A DNA stretch of 64,000 bases from Mycobacterium sp. KBS0706 (GTDB lineage: Bacteria > Pseudomonadota > Alphaproteobacteria > DSM-16000 > Inquilinaceae), in assembly GCF_005938675.2 (NCBI RefSeq), contig NZ_VCCH02000028.1, positions 1-64,000 on the forward strand, written 5' to 3'. Below, piece by piece: positions 57,063 to 64,000 of the stretch. Within the stretch, counting starts at the first letter, position 1. Every line of letters begins with the position of its first letter. The notes under the pieces were generated by a model. That model was given only the letters and a program-made list of their open reading frames with translations, was not told where the DNA came from and did not search any database. The position numbers were made by a program, and so were the translations under genes.

Positions 57063-57596
57063 ATGGACTTGAGCGTCACCACCAAAGCTGCCGAAGCCGA
57101 TTTCGATCCCGAACAGGTCCGGGCAGAACTCGACCGCGCTGCCGAGCTGGCCATGGCGAGTCCCGCGAGCCAAGCCGCCTGCGATGTCATGAGCCTTGTG
57201 AGGCGCAAAGCGCCAGTGATCAAAACCATGCCGGTGACCACTCGCTTCCGGGGAGCCGGCGTCAGGACCGACGAAATGGATCGGTGGTGGGCCAGCTGGG
57301 GCTGCAACGGCCAGAGCTACTCGCTGTACCTCTCGATGTACGGGCCCTTCACCAGCAAGAAGGCTGACGGCACCACCGGCGTGCAGATCCACGGCGACGG
57401 CTTCCTCTCCCTGGATGTCGATGGTGAACAGGTCATGGCGCTTCGCGTCGAGCTTCGCTGCGACGATCCAGACAGTCGAATTCTCGTGGTCGGCGCGACG
57501 GAATTCGAGGCCGGCCAATGGACGGAAGTTGTCGTCGAGCTCGCCCGGCGCTTGGCCGACGCCACTGCTCCGAAGCCACGCCGGAAGGCAGCCTGA
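57063..57596 (+). CDS. Unknown protein, first gene of the SOS mutasome operon
   Basis: A 177-residue protein. N-terminal helix (DPEQVRAELDRAAELAMA), then VRRKAPVIKTMPVTTRFRG, DRWWASWGCNGQSYSLYLSMYGPFT and a strand-rich section (GFLSLDVDGEQVMALRVELR, SRILVVGATEFEAGQW) before a helical, basic end. A GGAGG site precedes the ATG. It lies just after the LexA boxes and three bases before the next gene, so it should be SOS-induced. No family recognised. Confidence 0.65.
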   Translation: MDLSVTTKAAEADFDPEQVRAELDRAAELAMASPASQAACDVMSLVRRKAPVIKTMPVTTRFRGAGVRTDEMDRWWASWGCNGQSYSLYLSMYGPFTSKKADGTTGVQIHGDGFLSLDVDGEQVMALRVELRCDDPDSRILVVGATEFEAGQWTEVVVELARRLADATAPKPRRKAA

Positions 57597-57598
57597 CC

Positions 57599-58270
57599 AT
57601 GGTCGCTCGGCCGATCCTGAGCATTCCGAAGGACCAGCCCGACATCGGCGGCGGCCGGGACTACGCGCCCGGCCACGTCGAGGTCTTCGAAGAGCGGAGC
57701 GGCGAAATCATCGGCCGCTATGACCCGCAGACCGAGCCGATCAGCGTGCTGATCGAGCTGGTTCATCAGGCGGTTGAGGCTCGGCGGCGACCAGATTGGG
57801 CGACTCTGCCGACCTGTCCGATCCCGGAGGACCTGCAGGCCCACGTCTACGCCATTGATCATCGGGGATGGGCCTGGTCCGACGAGGACGAGTTTCCGGA
57901 GGGGGTGCATGTCGACCAGCTGCGCGCCTATCTCGCGATGCTCGGTGCGAAGGACGAGGACGAGGAGCCGTTGCGGCTCCCACTGGATGAAGCGATTGCT
58001 CTGCCCGAGGCCGAGCTCCGTCGACGTGTCGAGCAGATCCTGATCAACTTCACTGACTACCCGACGAAGAAAGAGTTTCCGCCGGAGTTCCCCTGGGATG
58101 CCTCACGGCTCAGCCGGGCCGAGATCCTCGATCTGGTTCACCTCTACGCGTTCTATTTCGACCCGGATCGCAGCCACCCTTGTCCGTCCCGCCAGCAGCT
58201 GCGCACCCATGACTCACGACAGCGGGATTTCTGGGCCGCCTCCGGAACCGTCCCCCGGCTCGACAGCTGA
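57599..58270 (+). CDS. Unknown acidic protein, second gene of the SOS operon
   Basis: A 223-residue protein: GHVEVFEERSGEIIGRYDPQ, VLIELVHQAVEARRRPDWATL, HVYAIDHRGWAWSDEDEFPEGVHVDQLRAYLAMLG, then acidic DEDEEPLRL and a helical end (RAEILDLVHLYAFYFDPD). It follows 57063-57596 closely and overlaps imuA by 62 bases. Location suggests a role in SOS mutagenesis or its control; no domain is recognised. Confidence 0.6.
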   Translation: MVARPILSIPKDQPDIGGGRDYAPGHVEVFEERSGEIIGRYDPQTEPISVLIELVHQAVEARRRPDWATLPTCPIPEDLQAHVYAIDHRGWAWSDEDEFPEGVHVDQLRAYLAMLGAKDEDEEPLRLPLDEAIALPEAELRRRVEQILINFTDYPTKKEFPPEFPWDASRLSRAEILDLVHLYAFYFDPDRSHPCPSRQQLRTHDSRQRDFWAASGTVPRLDS

Positions 58271-58976
58271 TGTCCCCGCGCAGGCTTCGGCCTCGCGTCT
58301 CGCCGAGATCCGCGCGGCCGTTCGGGCCCTGGATCCCGGCAGCGACCCGGATCTCCCATCGGTGCCGATCGGTGTGCCGGCAATCGATTGCCATCTCCCC
58401 TGGGGCGGCTTGGCCCTGCCGGGGCTGCACGAGATCGTGGGGATGCCGGCCGACGGCGCTGCGGTCGCGTTCATCGCCGTCCTGCTGGGGCGCCTCGGCC
58501 GCGGCCGAGCCGTGCTCTGGTCGAGCATCCGCCGGCCCGGGCTTTACGGCTACGGGCTGGCCGACCTCGGCGCGGATCCTGCCGGCCTCCTGCTGGCGCG
58601 CGGCCGCCGCCCCGAGGACGTGTTGTGGCAACTGGAGGAAGGGCTGCGCAGCGGCGCCACGGCCGCCGTGGTCGGCGACGGTGTCGCGCCGGATCTGACC
58701 GCCAGCCGCCGGCTGCAGCTGGCGGCCGAGGCGGCACGATCGCCGGCTTTCATCCTGCTCCCTGCCGGCATGGCGGCGCCGCAGTCGGTGGCGGCGACCC
58801 GGTGGCGGGTCATGTCCCGGCCGAGCCCTCAGGGCCGGCCGGTCTGGTGTCTGGATCTGCAGCGGTGCCGAGGAGGTGCCCCTGCGCGATGGTGTGTGGA
58901 ATGGGACGATGAGGCGGTGGCTCTCAGTCTGGCTGCCGAGATGGCCGACGGATCGCTGGCGACGGCAGCGGAGTGA
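58209..58976 (+). CDS. imuA: ImuA, RecA-like mutasome protein
   Basis: A 255-residue protein of the ImuA family (RecA/SulA-like fold without an intact P-loop). Segments: SRLAEIRAAVRALDPGSD, WGGLALPGLHEIVGMPADGAAVAFIAVLL, RAVLWSSIRRPGLYGYGLADLGAD, LLLARGRRPEDVLWQLEEGL and ATRWRVMSRPSPQG. ImuA, ImuB and DnaE2 make error-prone translesion synthesis under SOS. The ATG at 58209 is chosen; the true start may lie downstream of 58270. It overlaps imuB by 68 bases. Confidence 0.85.
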   Translation: MTHDSGISGPPPEPSPGSTADVPAQASASRLAEIRAAVRALDPGSDPDLPSVPIGVPAIDCHLPWGGLALPGLHEIVGMPADGAAVAFIAVLLGRLGRGRAVLWSSIRRPGLYGYGLADLGADPAGLLLARGRRPEDVLWQLEEGLRSGATAAVVGDGVAPDLTASRRLQLAAEAARSPAFILLPAGMAAPQSVAATRWRVMSRPSPQGRPVWCLDLQRCRGGAPARWCVEWDDEAVALSLAAEMADGSLATAAE

Positions 58977-60390
58977 GGCGGCGCCGGGGCCGCTGGTGCT
59001 CTATGTCGAGGAGCACCAGGCGCTCCGGGTCCACGCGGTTGACGGCGCCGCGGCCGCCGAAGGCCTCGCCCCAGGCCAGCCGCTGGCCGATGCCCGAGCT
59101 CTTGTCCCGAATCTTCTCGCGGCGCCGGCAGACCTGGCCGGCGACGCCGAGGATCTCGGCCGCCTCGTCGATTGGGCGCGGCGCTATTCGCCGCTCGTCG
59201 CCGGCGACGGCGCCGACGGCATCCTGGTCGACCTGACCGGTGCCGCGCATCTTCAGGGCGGCGAGGAGGCGGTGCTGGGCGACATCGTGCAGCGCCTCGG
59301 CCGAGCTCGGCTCGAGGCGCGGGCTGCGATCGCCGATACCGCGGCACAGGCCTGGGCCTGGGCCTGCTTCGCCGGCGGAGGCGTCGTCGGCGTCGGCGCC
59401 GGCATCGGCACTTTCGCGCCGCTGCCCGTCGCGGCCCTTCGTCTGCCGCCGGCGCTGATCGAAGGCCTGCAGCAGCTGGGGCTTCGCCGGGTCGGGCATG
59501 TCTCCCCCCTGCCCCGCGCCCCGCTAGTCCGGCGGTTCGGCCGCGAGATCGTCGTGGCCCTGGACGCGCTGTCCGGCCGCCAGGCGACGCCGGCGACGTT
59601 CCAGGCCGAGGCGAGAACCTGGCGTGGTCGCGCCTCACTGGTCGAGCCGATCGGCACGGCCGAGGCGATCGAGACCGCGCTGCGCGCGCTCCTCGAATCT
59701 CTCTGCGCCGAGCTCGCCGTCGCGGGCCGCGGCGCGCGCATCCTCGAGCTCACCCTGTTCCGGGTCGACGCGACCAGCCAGCGCGTTGCGATCGGCACCA
59801 GCCGGCCGCTGGCGGACGCCACGGCCGTGTTGCGCCTCATCCGCGACCGGATCGCCGAGATCGACCCCGGATTCGGCATTGAGGCAATGTTGCTGGAGGC
59901 GGCTGAAACCGACCGGATCCTGCCGGCGCAGGCGGACCTCGCCGGCGGCCGCGACACCGGTGCCGATCTGGCCGACCTGATCGACCGGATCGAGATCCGC
60001 AGCGGGCCGGGCAGCGTTCGCCGTGTTCACCCGGCCGATCGCCACTGGCCGGAGGCGGCGGGGGTCGAGGTGCCGGCGTCATTGCCGCCGCCGGCGCCGG
60101 GCAGCTGGTCCCTTCCGGTGCCGCGCCCGGTCGTGCTGTTCGAGCGGCCGGAACCGATCGCGATCGAGACCCGCGGCTCGGCGATCGACGCCTTCAGCTG
60201 GCGAGGCCTCCGTCACCGGCTTCATCGTGTCGTTGGTCCCGAGCGGGTCGAGCCCGAATGGGGCTGGGACACGCCGGAGCGGACCCGCGACTACTACCGG
60301 GTCGAGGACGATGGCGGTCGCCGCTACTGGATCTTCGTCACCGCCGGGGAGAATGCCCCCGCCTGGTTCCTCCACGGCCTGTTCGCATGA
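58909..60390 (+). CDS. imuB: ImuB, inactive Y-family polymerase of the mutasome
   Basis: A 493-residue protein of the ImuB family. It begins MRRWLSVWLPRWPTDRWRR, with GILVDLTGAAHLQGGEEAVL, LPVAALRLPPALIEGLQQLGLRRVGHVSPLPRAPLVRRFG (helix-hairpin-helix) and a C-terminal part GSAIDAFSWRGLRHRLHRVVGPER, YYRVEDDGGRRYWIF. Y-family catalytic acids are missing as known for ImuB, which acts as a beta-clamp-linked adaptor. It overlaps dnaE2 by ATGA. Confidence 0.9.
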   Translation: MRRWLSVWLPRWPTDRWRRQRSEAAPGPLVLYVEEHQALRVHAVDGAAAAEGLAPGQPLADARALVPNLLAAPADLAGDAEDLGRLVDWARRYSPLVAGDGADGILVDLTGAAHLQGGEEAVLGDIVQRLGRARLEARAAIADTAAQAWAWACFAGGGVVGVGAGIGTFAPLPVAALRLPPALIEGLQQLGLRRVGHVSPLPRAPLVRRFGREIVVALDALSGRQATPATFQAEARTWRGRASLVEPIGTAEAIETALRALLESLCAELAVAGRGARILELTLFRVDATSQRVAIGTSRPLADATAVLRLIRDRIAEIDPGFGIEAMLLEAAETDRILPAQADLAGGRDTGADLADLIDRIEIRSGPGSVRRVHPADRHWPEAAGVEVPASLPPPAPGSWSLPVPRPVVLFERPEPIAIETRGSAIDAFSWRGLRHRLHRVVGPERVEPEWGWDTPERTRDYYRVEDDGGRRYWIFVTAGENAPAWFLHGLFA

Positions 60391-63300
60391 CCTATGCCGA
60401 GCTCCAGGTGACGACCAACTTCAGCTTCCTGTGCGGCGCATCGCATGCACACGAGTTGGCGGCCCAGGCGGCCGAGCTCGGCCATCGCGCCATCGCCGTC
60501 ACCGACCGGAATACGCTCGCCGGCGCCGTGCGGCTCCACCAGGGCGCCAAACAGGCCGGGCTGCGGCCCGTCATCGGCGCACGGCTCGACTTCACGGATG
60601 CGCCCAGCGTCCTGGTCTATCCGACCGACCGGGCCGCCTATGGACGCCTGTCCCGGATGCTCACCACGGGCAAACGCCGGACCACCAAGGGGGAATGCTC
60701 CCTGCAGCTGGCCGACCTGGTGGAAAACGCCGAGGGCCTGCTGGCTGTCGCTCTGCAGCCCGATGGTCGACTCACCCGGGCTGCCGGCGAGCAGCAACTG
60801 CAGCACCTCGGTACGCTGCGCGCCACCTTCGGCGATCGTCTCTATCTCGGCGTCCAGAACCTGCTGCGCGGCGACGACGCCCGACGCCTGGCCTGGGCGG
60901 TCGACGCCGGCGCCCGCCTCGACATCCCGTTGGTGGCAACCAACGACGTCCACGCCCACGCGCGAGGCCGCCGCGCGCTGCAGGACGTCATGACCTGCAT
61001 CCGCGAGCGGACCACCCTCCGGGCGGTCGGTCGCCGGCTGCACGCCAATGGAGAGAGATACCTCAAGGACGAGGCGGCGATGCGCGAGCTCTTCGCCGCC
61101 TGCCCGGAGGCGGTCGACCGCACGGCCGAGATCGTCGAGCGCTGCCGCTTCGGCCTCGACTCGCTGCGCTACGAGTATCCGATCGACACCATTCCCGCGG
61201 GCAGGACGGCGCAGCAGCACCTGGTGCAGCTCACCTGGGAGGGGGCCGCCCGGATGTATCCGGACGGCGTGCCGGACAAGGTCCGCGGGATCCTCGAGCA
61301 CGAGCTCGCGCTGGTCGACCAGCTCAGCTACGCCCCCTACTTCCTCACCGTGCACGACATCGTCTCCTACGCCCGCGGCGAAGGGATTCTGTGCCAGGGC
61401 CGCGGCTCTGCCGCGAACTCGGCCGTGTGCTATGTCCTCGGCATCACCGCGGTCGACCCGGCGCGCTCGGACATGCTGTTCGAGCGCTTTATCAGCCCGG
61501 AGAGGAAGGAGCCGCCAGACATCGACGTCGATTTCGAGAACGAGAGGAGGGAGGAGGTCTACCAGTACATCTATCGCCGATACGGCCGCGAGCGGGCCGG
61601 CCTGGCCGCCACGGTTATCACCTACCGCAGCAAGAGCGCCATCCGCGATGTCGGAAAGGCGCTCGGCCTCTCCTCAGACACGATCGACAGGCTCGCCCGG
61701 TCAGCACCGGGTTGGGACCAGGAAATGACCGCCGCGCGGCTGCGCGATGCGGGCATCGATCCGCGGGATCGCACCGCCCGACGTGTCCTGGCGCTGGCCG
61801 GCCAGCTCTATGGCTTCCCGCGCCATCTCAGCCAGCATGTCGGCGGCTTCGTCATCACCAGGGGCCGGCTGGACGAGAGCGTGCCGATCGAGAACGCCGC
61901 GATGGAGGACCGGACCTGCATCGAATGGGACAAGGACGATCTCGATGCCCTCGGGATGCTGAAGATCGACATCCTCGCGCTCGGCATGCTGACCTGCGTC
62001 CGCAAGGCCTTCGAGTTTCTCGAGGCACGAACCGGCCACCCCTTCCGCTGGCACGACGTGCCGCCGGAGGACCCGGCCGTCTACGACATGCTGTGTCTGG
62101 CGGATAGCGTCGGCGTCTTCCAGGTGGAATCTCGGGCGCAGATGTCGATGCTGCCGCGGCTGAAGCCGAGATGCTTCTACGATCTGGTGATCGAGGTCGC
62201 GATCGTCCGGCCGGGGCCGATCCAGGGCGACATGGTTCACCCCTATCTCCGCCGGCGGCAGAACAAGGAGCCCGTGGCATTTCCGAAGGAGGAGCTGCGG
62301 CAGGTGCTGGGCAAGACGCTAGGCGTGCCGCTGTTTCAGGAGCAGGCGATGGCGATTGCGATAACTGCGGCTGGATTTTCGCCGGGCGAGGCCGACCAGC
62401 TGCGCCGGTCAATGTCGGCCTATCGCCGGACCGGTCGGGTCGCTGAGTACCGCGATCGGATGGTCAGCGGCATGGTCGCCCGCGGCTACGACCAAGCCTT
62501 CGCCGAGCATTGTTTCAGCCAGATCGAGGGCTTCGGCGAGTACGGCTTCCCGGAATCGCACGCCGCCTCCTTCGCCTTGATCGTCTACGTCTCCGCATGG
62601 CTCAAGCGGCACCACCCGGCGATCTTCTGCGCCGCGATCCTCAACTCCCAGCCGATGGGCTTCTACGCGCCGGCGCAGCTGGTCCGGGACGCCCGCGAGC
62701 ATGGTGTTGAAGTTCGCCCGGTCGACGTCAACCATAGCGACTGGGATTGCGCGCTCGAAACCGGGCCACGCGGCCTCGCCGTGCGGCTCGGCATGCGCCA
62801 GGTCAAGGGAATGCGTGAGGTGGACGCGGCACGGATCGCGGCCGCCCGCGGCGACGGCTACAACGAGCCGCGCGAGGTCTGGCGCCGAGCCGAGGTCACC
62901 GTGGCCACCCTGGAGCGCCTGGCCGAGGCTGACGCCTGGCGCTCCATGGGTCTCGACCGCCGGAGCGCCCTATGGGCGATCCGCGGGCTCGGCGACGTGC
63001 CCCTGCCCCTCTTCGAGGCAGCTGACCGGAGCCGAAGGCCGGGCGACAACCGGCCGTCGGTCGAGTTTGCCGGCGAGCCGCAGGTCCTGCTGCCGGCGAT
63101 GACGCTCGGCGAGGAGGTGGTGCGTGACTACCAGTCGCTGCGCCTCTCCCTGAAGGCGCATCCGATGTCCCTCCTCCGCCGGCACGTCGCCGGCGACGGT
63201 ATCCTCTCCACGGCCGAGATGCGCGCCGCCAAGGACGGCAGCTGGGTCGCCACCGCCGGCCTGGTGTTGATCCGCCAGCGCCCGGGCACGTCCAGTGGGG

Positions 63301-63584
63301 TGATTTTCGCCACGCTCGAGGACGAGACGGGCATCGCCAACATCATCGTCTGGCCGCAGGTTTACGAGCGGTATCGCCGCGCCGTTGTTGGCGGCCGCCT
63401 CCTCGAGGTGCGCGGCCGCCTGCAGAAGGAGGGGCTGGTCATCCACCTGATTGCCCGGCACGTCATTGACCGGTCGCCGCTGCTGCGCGAGCTGGGGCGG
63501 CTCGATGGACCGGAGGAGGTCGAGCCGCTGCTGACTGAACGCGAGGCGGTCGATGCGATGCCGGGATCGCGGGATTTTCGGTAG
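60387..63584 (+). CDS. dnaE2: DnaE2 error-prone DNA polymerase III alpha
   Basis: A 1065-residue C-family polymerase. The PHP domain is at the start (TNFSFLCGASHAHELAAQAAELGHRAIAVTD). The palm holds GRGSAANSAVCYVLGIT and PPDIDVDFENERREEVYQYI (catalytic Asp residues), QHVGGFVIT and the helix-hairpin-helix region at about 830; an OB fold lies near the C-terminus (GVIFATLEDETGIANIIVWP). With ImuA and ImuB it performs SOS-induced translesion synthesis. Complete gene; overlaps imuB by ATGA. Confidence 0.95.
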   Translation: MTYAELQVTTNFSFLCGASHAHELAAQAAELGHRAIAVTDRNTLAGAVRLHQGAKQAGLRPVIGARLDFTDAPSVLVYPTDRAAYGRLSRMLTTGKRRTTKGECSLQLADLVENAEGLLAVALQPDGRLTRAAGEQQLQHLGTLRATFGDRLYLGVQNLLRGDDARRLAWAVDAGARLDIPLVATNDVHAHARGRRALQDVMTCIRERTTLRAVGRRLHANGERYLKDEAAMRELFAACPEAVDRTAEIVERCRFGLDSLRYEYPIDTIPAGRTAQQHLVQLTWEGAARMYPDGVPDKVRGILEHELALVDQLSYAPYFLTVHDIVSYARGEGILCQGRGSAANSAVCYVLGITAVDPARSDMLFERFISPERKEPPDIDVDFENERREEVYQYIYRRYGRERAGLAATVITYRSKSAIRDVGKALGLSSDTIDRLARSAPGWDQEMTAARLRDAGIDPRDRTARRVLALAGQLYGFPRHLSQHVGGFVITRGRLDESVPIENAAMEDRTCIEWDKDDLDALGMLKIDILALGMLTCVRKAFEFLEARTGHPFRWHDVPPEDPAVYDMLCLADSVGVFQVESRAQMSMLPRLKPRCFYDLVIEVAIVRPGPIQGDMVHPYLRRRQNKEPVAFPKEELRQVLGKTLGVPLFQEQAMAIAITAAGFSPGEADQLRRSMSAYRRTGRVAEYRDRMVSGMVARGYDQAFAEHCFSQIEGFGEYGFPESHAASFALIVYVSAWLKRHHPAIFCAAILNSQPMGFYAPAQLVRDAREHGVEVRPVDVNHSDWDCALETGPRGLAVRLGMRQVKGMREVDAARIAAARGDGYNEPREVWRRAEVTVATLERLAEADAWRSMGLDRRSALWAIRGLGDVPLPLFEAADRSRRPGDNRPSVEFAGEPQVLLPAMTLGEEVVRDYQSLRLSLKAHPMSLLRRHVAGDGILSTAEMRAAKDGSWVATAGLVLIRQRPGTSSGVIFATLEDETGIANIIVWPQVYERYRRAVVGGRLLEVRGRLQKEGLVIHLIARHVIDRSPLLRELGRLDGPEEVEPLLTEREAVDAMPGSRDFR

Positions 63585-63662
63585 TGGGAGCAACGCGGCT
63601 CCCCACGGCCCTCACAAGGGCGCGCGCGTCCAGGGGTGGGTCCGGCCGATCAGCGTGCGAAA

Positions 63663-64000
63663 TCAGATCAGCGATGCCACCGCCGTGCGGCCACCGGCCA
63701 GGCGCTGGTATTCGGCATCGTATGCCGCCTGCAGCTCCTCACTGTCGCCCTTCGGACCGACCCGGGCGACGTGAAGCTGGTCGTCGGCCAATGGCAACTG
63801 CATCGCCACGGGATCTGCGGTCGTGAGCCAAGCCTGCCATTTGTCTGGGGTCAGGATCACCGGCATAGCCTTCTCGTGGATCGGCTTCACGATGCTGTTG
63901 GGCTCGGTGGTGAGGAACGAAAACAGCTTGTGTTCGCCCTCGATCCGATCGGCCTTGGTGCCACGGGCGCCCGTCCACGGGCGCCAGATGCCAGCGAAGC
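63663..64000 (-). CDS. SRAP-family protein (YedK/HMCES-like), C-terminal part, cut by right edge
   Basis: The last 112 residues of a minus-strand gene: an open frame begins FAGIWRPWTGARGTKADRIEG at the right edge, followed by LFSFLTTEPNSIVKPIHEKAMPVILTPD with the conserved His of the SRAP active site, and ends in a helical tail. Unlike 56197-56889 it retains IHEKAMPVIL. The Cys2 and Asn/Glu residues lie outside the window, so activity is unknown. It is the second SRAP copy, next to the mutasome operon, supporting an abasic-site repair role. Confidence 0.7.
   Translation of the reverse strand, partial: FAGIWRPWTGARGTKADRIEGEHKLFSFLTTEPNSIVKPIHEKAMPVILTPDKWQAWLTTADPVAMQLPLADDQLHVARVGPKGDSEELQAAYDAEYQRLAGGRTAVASLI

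Noticed and set aside
60023-62107. 694-codon plus-strand open frame over imuB and dnaE2
   Set aside because: Arg-rich shadow of imuB/dnaE2 in another frame; the real genes have full motif sets.
1-64000. CRISPR arrays, tRNA/rRNA genes and complete insertion sequences
   Set aside because: No regularly spaced direct repeats, cloverleaf-like stretches or transposase motifs (DDE, HUH or serine/tyrosine recombinase) were seen; this was checked by eye only.

Overview
The window is GC-rich (roughly two-thirds G+C by eye) and looks like part of a large conjugative plasmid, or an integrated plasmid-like element, of an alphaproteobacterium, probably Rhodospirillales/Acetobacterales or Rhizobiales. The reasons are a RepC-like replication initiator, a MucR/Ros-type regulator, an HWE histidine kinase, the ImuA-ImuB-DnaE2 mutasome behind GTTC-N7-GTTC LexA boxes (the alphaproteobacterial form), and LigD/LigC DNA ligases. 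No tRNA, rRNA, CRISPR array or complete insertion sequence was recognised.

Layout. 1-462: C-terminal end of a DnaG-like primase, cut by the left edge. 526-1666 (minus): a Fic toxin and a VbhA-type antitoxin with its own promoter. 1726-18899 (minus): the first half of an I-type (IncI / Dot-Icm, type IVB) conjugation system: coupling protein DotL/TrbC, an IcmC-like protein, DotM/TrbA, topoisomerase I, an SSB-like protein, a DsbC/DsbG-like thiol protein, DotA/TraY and a row of secreted proteins. 19087-26801 (plus, divergent): DotI, DotH, DotG, small membrane proteins, the ATPase DotO/TraU and an IcmD-like protein. 26843-27525: a small helix-turn-helix gene and a palindromic region proposed as oriT. 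27526-34884 (plus): relaxosome proteins, MOBP relaxase, DotC, a nuclease, SSB, ATPase DotB, a peptidase, an IcmT-like protein and a lytic transglycosylase. Almost every junction in these operons is an ATGA or GTGA overlap, which implies translational coupling.

The accessory and maintenance half follows. 34949-37173 (minus) is a FIST-domain/GAF-like sensor pair of lower GC content, next to a nested palindrome. 37466-41555 holds small unknown genes and a cassette of a membrane protein, two small proteins and an AAA+ ATPase. 41744-43403 holds repeated GGGGTTC elements and the RepC-like initiator. 43608-45189 has small genes of unknown function. 45252-48641 is a UvrD-like helicase diverging from an Xre/RES toxin-antitoxin pair across a perfect palindrome. 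48712-53293 carries ATP-dependent ligase LigC, LigD and two copies of a small basic protein (no Ku gene is in the window). 53303-55940 (minus) holds an HWE kinase, a single-domain response regulator and a MucR-like regulator. 56197-63584 has a divergent SRAP-family protein and a LexA-controlled operon of two unknown genes followed by imuA, imuB and dnaE2. A second SRAP gene runs off the right edge.

Together these genes describe a self-transmissible replicon that carries its own DNA transfer machine, two toxin-antitoxin modules and a large DNA damage package. The least explained parts are the symmetric oriT-like palindrome, the FIST/GAF pair, the AAA+ cassette, the catalytically stripped SRAP protein and the two unknown genes heading the mutasome operon.
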